Below, piece after piece: positions 6,836 through 10,369 of a stretch of 10,369 nucleotides of DNA (the stretch's first letter is position 1; each line of letters opens with the position of its first letter). A model generated the notes under the pieces. It was given only the letters and a program-made list of their open reading frames with translations. It had not been told where the DNA came from and made no database searches. Position numbers and translations under genes: made by a program. Origin of the DNA: Chloroflexota bacterium (GTDB lineage Bacteria > Chloroflexota > Dehalococcoidia > GIF9 > UBA5629); the NCBI GenBank assembly GCA_020354105.1, contig CP070642.1, positions 1,103,797 to 1,114,165 on the forward strand. Direction: 5' to 3'.

Positions 6836-7198
6836 TTGAATAAAACAGCTTTCTTACTAGTTACGCTTGCTACCTTGTTTTTTACCGTCATAGGTTGCCA
6901 ACAGGTTAGTACTGAGTCCAATATTGTGGCCAAATCAGTTGTTGTCAGCGAACTGCTGAGCAACCCTGATTCGTATAAAGGGCAACCCGTGGTTTTAGTA
7001 GGAACCATTGAGTATGTTTGCCCTAGCGACGGCTGATTTTTTGATTTAAATGATGGTACGGGTACCATCCTAATCGATCTAAAGGAAAAGAAAATCAAGA
7101 TTTCTCCGAAAAAGGAAGGCAGATCTGCAAGAGTCTACGGCGAGTTTATATTTAAGGGCAGTAAACCTTATATTAATGCCTTTAAAGTTGAATTGTGA
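6836..7198 (+). CDS. Candidate selenocysteine-containing OB-fold-like lipoprotein (in-frame UGA at 7034-7036)
   Basis: Read with UGA as selenocysteine, this gives a 120-residue lipoprotein. The start is probably TTG at 6836, with GGAGG at 6820-6824 upstream; the earlier TTG at 6818 overlaps that ribosome site. Residues 2-20 are a signal peptide ending in TVIGC, a canonical lipobox with Cys21. The mature part begins VSELLSNPDSYKGQPVVLVGTIE, then CPSDG, the UGA (residue 67), FFDLNDGTGTI, and strands to KPYINAFKVEL. This is an OB-fold-like pattern. As I recall, related exported proteins carry C-x(3-4)-G-C-W/F, so the UGA falls on the second Cys, giving Cys62 and Sec67 as a possible redox or metal pair. 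The frame stays open for 53 codons after the UGA, to TGA at 7196-7198. A hairpin follows the UGA. A nonsense mutation or sequencing error is the alternative; if UGA terminates, the product stops at residue 66. Confidence 0.6.
7041..7077 (+). promoter_or_regulatory. SECIS-like hairpin downstream of the in-frame UGA
   Basis: The upper stem GATGGTA (7052-7058) pairs perfectly with TACCATC (7063-7069) around the loop CGGG (7059-7062). A lower stem pairs 7041-7046 with 7072-7077 (one G-U pair), separated by a small asymmetric internal loop. The apical loop begins 22 bases after the UGA and has G as its second base. This fits the general bacterial SECIS pattern as I know it: a short stem within a few tens of bases of the UGA and a G among the first two loop bases. 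The upper stem also encodes DGTGTI, a common OB-fold turn, so coding constraint could have made part of it by chance. Confidence 0.5.
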
Positions 7199-7289
7199 CG
7201 TTTGTGAATGGGCTGTGGAATATATCCAAATATGATGAGATTTCTCAAAATCAACTTTGCGGTTCTTGCGTTAATGCGAATTTCAGTCG

Positions 7290-7310
7290 AGTCTGTCTAC
7301 AAGATAGACT
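7290..7310 (+). other. Inverted repeat in the gap before the AIR-synthase-like gene
   Basis: AGTCTGTCT at 7290-7298 pairs with AGATAGACT at 7302-7310 around a 3-base loop, giving nine base pairs with one G-U pair. It lies 91 bases after the stop of the lipoprotein gene and 45 bases before the next start. No T-run follows, so it is not a standard intrinsic terminator; it could be an operator or an mRNA end structure. The remainder of 7199-7355 holds nothing else I can support. Confidence 0.35.
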
Positions 7311-7355
7311 GTCAAATTAAGTACTGACAATCTGAAAATTGGGAATGCAAACTTA

Positions 7356-8420
7356 ATGAGCGTAATGCCAGAGATAGGAAAGATTTCGCCCAAGCTTTTT
7401 GATGAGCTTATATCACCGCATCTCGGGGCTAAGAGCGACAAAATTCTGGTAGGACCTCAGAATGGTGTCGATGTAGGTATAGTAGAGATAGAGGGTAAGG
7501 CACTTTCGTTTACCACCGACCCTGTATTTATTGTGCCCGAATATGGCTGGGATAGGGCGGCATGGTTTGCTATTCACATCATTGCTTCCGATTCGGTAAC
7601 CAGCGGACTTAAGCCCAGGTTTCTGTCTATAGATTTAAACCTTCCCATGGAAATGACCGGTGAGCAACTGGAGACAATGTGGAAGACCATGCACCAGGAG
7701 TGTGTCAAGCTGGGGATTTCTGTTGTCACCGGCCATACGGGCAGGTATGAGAACTGCCATTATCCCATGGTTGGTGGAGCCACTCTGGTTGGCGTCGGCA
7801 ATAAGGACGAATATGTTACCCCCAGGCTGGCACGTGCCGGTGATAAGATAATCATTACCAAAGGGCCGGCTATCGAGGCGACGGGCATTTTTGCTGCCAT
7901 GTTCCCCAAGCTTATCGAGCGTGAGTTCGGTAAGGATTTCAACCGGAAAGCTCAGCAGCTATTTTACAAGATGTCGGTGGTTGAAGATGCCATGACCGCA
8001 GTCAGAGTTGGAGTAAGAGAAAACGGAGTTACCGCCATGCATGATGCCACTGAATGTGGCATATGGGGTGGTTTGTATGAAATTGCTCAGGCTGCCAACT
8101 TGGGAGTCAGAGTCGAGATGGAAAGTATCGTGGTTGAGGATTGCGTGCCTGATATATGCAAATATTTTGGCATCGACCCTTATGCTTCTATCAGTGAAGG
8201 CACTCTAATCATATCCTGCCGGGAGCACAAAGCCGGGGACATATTGAAGGCACTGCATCGGAAGAATATCAAAGCTTCGATTATTGGTGAGTTCACCGAA
8301 CCAGGGTTGGGAATGGTGCTGGTACGAGGGGGTAAGGAGGAGAAGCTGGAGCATCCCATCGTTGACCCGTTCTGGAGAGCTTTCTACCAGGCTCTCGAGA
8401 AGTATAGCGGGAAGTTGTAG
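7356..8420 (+). CDS. AIR synthase-related protein (HypE-like paralogue)
   Basis: This cytoplasmic protein of 354 residues belongs to the PurM/HypE/SelD/ThiL ATP-binding superfamily. Visible parts are the N-terminal KISPKLFDELI; ASDSVTSGLKPRFLSIDLNLP at about 77-97, the metal/ATP region of the first AIRS domain; VVTGHTGR (123-130); then GDKIIITKGPAIEATGIFA (162-180) and HDATECGIWGGLYEIA (229-244), typical of the second AIRS domain. HypE ends in a Cys (PRIC-like tail) that carries the cyanide precursor. Here the end is EKYSGKL with no Cys, so it is not a standard HypE. The N-terminal Cys/Sec-Lys region of SelD is also absent. The start at ATG 7356 has only a weak ribosome site; ATG 7365 (MPEIGK) is an alternative. 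Its substrate is unknown. The neighbouring MOSC and FdhD genes suggest a role in metalloenzyme maturation. Confidence 0.8.
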   Translation: MSVMPEIGKISPKLFDELISPHLGAKSDKILVGPQNGVDVGIVEIEGKALSFTTDPVFIVPEYGWDRAAWFAIHIIASDSVTSGLKPRFLSIDLNLPMEMTGEQLETMWKTMHQECVKLGISVVTGHTGRYENCHYPMVGGATLVGVGNKDEYVTPRLARAGDKIIITKGPAIEATGIFAAMFPKLIEREFGKDFNRKAQQLFYKMSVVEDAMTAVRVGVRENGVTAMHDATECGIWGGLYEIAQAANLGVRVEMESIVVEDCVPDICKYFGIDPYASISEGTLIISCREHKAGDILKALHRKNIKASIIGEFTEPGLGMVLVRGGKEEKLEHPIVDPFWRAFYQALEKYSGKL

Positions 8421-8449
8421 ATTTGTTCGACCAGCGCAGCCGATAGGGC

Positions 8450-8483
8450 TATAATATAGTGAATGCCCGCGGTGCGGTATAAT
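8450..8483 (+). promoter_or_regulatory. Possible promoter region with two TATAAT boxes
   Basis: Two perfect TATAAT hexamers lie in the gap before the small Cys-rich gene, at 8450-8455 and 8478-8483. Neither has a good TTGACA-like box at 16-18 bases upstream, so the promoter call is weak. If used, it would separate the MOSC-FdhD-nadA run from the AIR-synthase-like gene. Confidence 0.22.
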
Positions 8484-8510
8484 TAACGATAGTTCTAAAT
8501 GGAGGCAAAA

Positions 8511-8666
8511 ATGAAAATCGTAACATTGTGCAAAGATTGTCACTGTTGCCCGGTGGTTAAGGTAACGGACACACAGGTAGAGATAGGCGAGAAGGGTAAT
8601 CTCTGTGTTCTCACCATGGAACAGTGGGAAACGCTCAAGGAAAAGATTCTAAATAAAGAGCTGTAA
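8511..8666 (+). CDS. Small Cys-rich protein in the formate dehydrogenase maturation cluster
   Basis: This is a 51-residue protein with a good ribosome site (GGAGG at 8501-8505, five bases before ATG). The N-terminus has Cys7-x2-Cys10-x-Cys12-Cys13 (LCKDCHCCPVV), then Cys32 in GNLCVLT, and a charged helix to the end (EQWETLKEKILNKEL). The spacing suggests a metal or Fe-S site, or a sulfur carrier. It has no signal peptide, so it probably acts in the cytoplasm. It lies 70 bases before the MOSC gene and two genes before fdhD. I do not know a named family for it. Its composition, ribosome site and clear separation from neighbours make it a credible gene. A role in passing sulfur or metal to a molybdenum/tungsten enzyme is inferred from position. 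Confidence 0.72.
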   Translation: MKIVTLCKDCHCCPVVKVTDTQVEIGEKGNLCVLTMEQWETLKEKILNKEL

Positions 8667-8736
8667 ATAAAAGACCATAACCAGACCTGTACCTGCTATA
8701 TTCACGGCTCACCAAGTCTAAATAGAGGATAACGCT

Positions 8737-9171
8737 ATGGCTAAAATTATTGCCGTCTGTAAGAGCGAAGAAAAGGGAACCACAAAAAAAGATGTAAAAG
8801 AAGGAATCCTGAAGGATGACTTTGGCCTTGTCGGCGATGCTCATGCCGATTGCTGCACGCACCGGCAGGTGAGCTTGCTGGCTGTGGAAAGCATCGACAA
8901 GATGCGGGATCTGGGTCTTGAATTAAAGCCCGGTGATTTCGCCGAGAATTTGACCACTGAGGGAATAGACCTGGTATCCCTACCCGTCGGCACAAGAATG
9001 TCAGTCGGCGAGCAGGTCGTCTTGGAGGTGACTCAAATCGGCAAGGAATGCCATGCCGGGTGTGCTATCTTCCAGCAGGTGGGCAAGTGTATCATGCCCA
9101 AAGAGGGTATATTTACCAGGGTAGTTCGGGGCGGCACTGTCAAAACTGGAGACCAGATAGAGGTAGGGTAA
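8737..9171 (+). CDS. MOSC domain-containing protein
   Basis: This cytoplasmic protein of 144 residues is a stand-alone MOSC domain, the fold found at the C-terminus of molybdenum cofactor sulfurases. Seen here are GLVGDAHAD (30-38), HRQVSLL (42-48), PGDFAENLTTEGIDL (65-79), then GKECHAGCAIF with Cys105 and Cys109, and GKCIMPKEGIF with Cys118. These Cys positions match the conserved sulfur-carrier and neighbouring cysteines of small bacterial MOSC proteins. The start is set by GAGG at 8725-8728, eight bases before ATG. The next gene, fdhD, starts one base after the stop, so the two are very probably co-translated. Sulfur handling for the molybdenum or tungsten cofactor of formate dehydrogenase is the likely job; the precise reaction is not known from sequence. 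Confidence 0.9.
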   Translation: MAKIIAVCKSEEKGTTKKDVKEGILKDDFGLVGDAHADCCTHRQVSLLAVESIDKMRDLGLELKPGDFAENLTTEGIDLVSLPVGTRMSVGEQVVLEVTQIGKECHAGCAIFQQVGKCIMPKEGIFTRVVRGGTVKTGDQIEVG

Positions 9172-9172
9172 G

Positions 9173-9964
9173 GTGGTGGATGAGGTAGAGCAGGTTCCTA
9201 TATTACGGCTTACCGAGGAGGGGAAAAGCAGCGCCGATGATGTCGTTGTCACGGAATTTCCTCTCACCATCGTGCTGAACAATCAAGAGCTGGTAACGCT
9301 GCTTTGTTCCCCTAAAAATCTCGATTATCTGGCTGTTGGTTTCCTTTCCTCCGAAGCGCTGCTGAAAAGCAAAGAGGATATTAAGAAGATAACGGTTGAT
9401 GAGCGGCGTGGCGTTGTCCGCGTGGAAACTGAAACGGAGAATAAAGAGGCTGGCGAGCTCGTCTTCAAACGGCTAATTACGTCGGGCTGTGGTCGGGGCA
9501 CTTCTTTTTACAGCGCTGCAGATGTGGAGGGGCAGGCGAAAGTAGAATCTCAAACCAAAATATCAGCCCTTGAGGTCTTCGAGCTGATGAAGGAGTTTCA
9601 GCATCGGTCGCATATTTTCAAATCGACCGGTGGTGTACACAGCGCTGCCCTATGCGATACCAAGAGCATCCTGATTTTCAGCGAGGACATAGGCAGACAT
9701 AATGCTATAGACAAGATTTTTGGTGAATGTATCTTGAAAGATATACCTACCGGTGACCGCATACTGGTCACCAGCGGCAGGGTCTCTTCGGAGATACTGC
9801 TTAAAGCGTCTAAAAAGAACATTCCTCTACTTATCTCCAAATCTGCGCCTACTGATATGGGTGTGAAGCTAGCCAATGATTTAGGCGTCACACTTATCGG
9901 CTTTGTCAGGGGAAAGAGGATGAATGTTTACGCCAACGATTGGAGGGTACTTGAGCATGGATAG
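9173..9964 (+). CDS. fdhD: FdhD, formate dehydrogenase cofactor sulfurtransferase
   Basis: FdhD moves sulfur from a cysteine desulfurase to the bis-MGD cofactor of formate dehydrogenase, which is needed for activity. The product has 263 residues, near the usual length. Motifs are TEFPLTIVLNNQEL near the N-terminus, the active Cys106 in TSGCGRGTSF, STGGVHSAAL (151-160), EDIGRHNAIDK (171-181), SGRVSSEIL (201-209) and SKSAPT (222-227). E. coli FdhD has a Cys-x-x-Cys pair at the active loop. Here the second Cys is Gly109, leaving a single Cys. The start is GTG at 9173 with AGGTAGGG at 9161-9168; the next codon, also GTG, could serve instead. It begins one base after the MOSC stop and its end overlaps nadA by eight bases. 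No formate dehydrogenase subunit gene is in the window. Confidence 0.95.
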   Translation: MVDEVEQVPILRLTEEGKSSADDVVVTEFPLTIVLNNQELVTLLCSPKNLDYLAVGFLSSEALLKSKEDIKKITVDERRGVVRVETETENKEAGELVFKRLITSGCGRGTSFYSAADVEGQAKVESQTKISALEVFELMKEFQHRSHIFKSTGGVHSAALCDTKSILIFSEDIGRHNAIDKIFGECILKDIPTGDRILVTSGRVSSEILLKASKKNIPLLISKSAPTDMGVKLANDLGVTLIGFVRGKRMNVYANDWRVLEHG

Positions 9965-10369
9965 AGAGCCGGATTTAGCCGAAAAAATCCTGAAACTAAA
10001 AGAAAAGAGAAATGCCGTTATACTGGTCCACAACTATCAACTGGGCGAGGTACAGGACATAGCTGACTTCGTTGGCGATTCGCTGGATCTTAGCCAGAGA
10101 GCGGCCAAGACCGATGCCAGCGTCATAGTCTTCTGCGGTGTCCATTTCATGGCGGAGACAGCCTCGATTCTCTGTCCTGATAAGACGGTTCTGCTACCTG
10201 ACATGCATGCTGGCTGTCCCATGGCGAACATGATAAATGCTCCGGAACTGCGTGCTAAAAAGAAAGAGCATCCAAAGGCGACGGTGGTCTGCTATATCAA
10301 TTCTTCTGCGGCGGTCAAAGCTGAATCGGATGTTTGCTGCACCTCTGCCAATGCGCTTGGTGTCATAGA
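9957..10369 (+). CDS. nadA: Quinolinate synthase A, N-terminal part
   Basis: This is the 5' part (137 complete codons) of NadA, a [4Fe-4S] enzyme that condenses iminoaspartate with dihydroxyacetone phosphate to quinolinate in NAD synthesis. Seen are VILVHNYQLGEVQDIADFVGDSL (21-43, with the substrate-contacting His25 and Tyr27), the GVHFMAETA motif (61-69), DMHAGCPMA with cluster ligand Cys87, CYINSSA (112-118, with Tyr113 and Asn115) and CCTSAN (127-132). The start ATG lies inside the end of fdhD (overlap 9957-9964), with GGAGG at 9942-9946 ten bases before, so translation is probably coupled. The remaining cluster cysteines lie beyond the window edge. The enzyme is oxygen-sensitive and needs an Fe-S cluster, which fits an anaerobic host, and the desulfurase upstream could supply it. 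Confidence 0.95.
   Translation, partial: MDREPDLAEKILKLKEKRNAVILVHNYQLGEVQDIADFVGDSLDLSQRAAKTDASVIVFCGVHFMAETASILCPDKTVLLPDMHAGCPMANMINAPELRAKKKEHPKATVVCYINSSAAVKAESDVCCTSANALGVI

Noticed and set aside
7034..7036. UGA read as tryptophan or glycine (alternative genetic code)
   Set aside because: Other genes here end properly at UGA (for example at 3821-3823 and 5059-5061), and tryptophan is encoded by TGG throughout.
6790..7098. A 102-codon open frame on the minus strand across the UGA-containing gene
   Set aside because: It is antisense to a gene with a signal peptide, lipobox and OB-fold pattern, and its own translation shows no domain or convincing start.
7290..7310. Intrinsic terminator after the lipoprotein gene
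   Set aside because: The stem is acceptable, but it is followed by a mixed sequence with no T-run and lies far from the stop codon.
7356..8420. Selenophosphate synthetase (SelD), which would have tied in with the selenoprotein
   Set aside because: The N-terminal catalytic Cys/Sec-Lys region of SelD is absent; only general AIR-synthase superfamily motifs are present.

Overview
The window shows only plus-strand genes of an anaerobic-type bacterium, most with strong AGGAGG-type ribosome binding sites and moderate base composition. The mix of a CARDB/APHP-like surface domain, a DUF2318-like lipoprotein, a NIL-domain protein, an AIR-synthase paralogue and FdhD/MOSC formate dehydrogenase maturation genes looks to me like a sediment or groundwater Chloroflexota (Dehalococcoidia-like) genome. 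That placement is an inference from gene content, not a measurement. UGA is a normal stop in this genome (for example after the cystathionine-type gene and threonine synthase).

Region 1 (1-1047): the C-terminal end of an exported protein with a Cys-rich tail, then a lipoprotein carrying five cysteines in a DUF2318-like metal-binding domain.

Region 2 (1128-6560): a sulfur and amino-acid cluster: cysK, a small membrane protein of unknown role, a cystathionine gamma-synthase/lyase-family enzyme, a threonine synthase with a zinc ribbon and a TTG start, a NIL-domain protein, and a NifS/IscS cysteine desulfurase. Together they cover sulfide capture into cysteine, transsulfuration, the phosphohomoserine branch to threonine, and sulfur mobilisation.

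Region 3 (6561-7355): a possible decayed IS1182-like transposase fragment, followed by the most interesting item. This is a short OB-fold-like lipoprotein gene interrupted by one in-frame UGA. The frame stays open for 53 more sensible codons. The UGA sits where relatives, as I remember them, carry the Cys of a C-x(3-4)-G-C-W/F motif, and a two-tier hairpin of bacterial SECIS geometry follows directly. I read it as a candidate, possibly undescribed, selenoprotein. A recent nonsense mutation is the alternative.

Region 4 (7356-10369): a HypE-like AIR-synthase paralogue lacking the C-terminal Cys of HypE, a 51-residue Cys-rich protein, a MOSC-domain protein, FdhD and the start of nadA. MOSC, FdhD and nadA are closely packed or overlapping. 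FdhD passes sulfur from a NifS/IscS-type desulfurase to the molybdenum/tungsten cofactor of formate dehydrogenase. Formate dehydrogenase is often a selenoenzyme, so this context fits an organism that uses selenocysteine, but no selA, selB, selC or selD is visible here.
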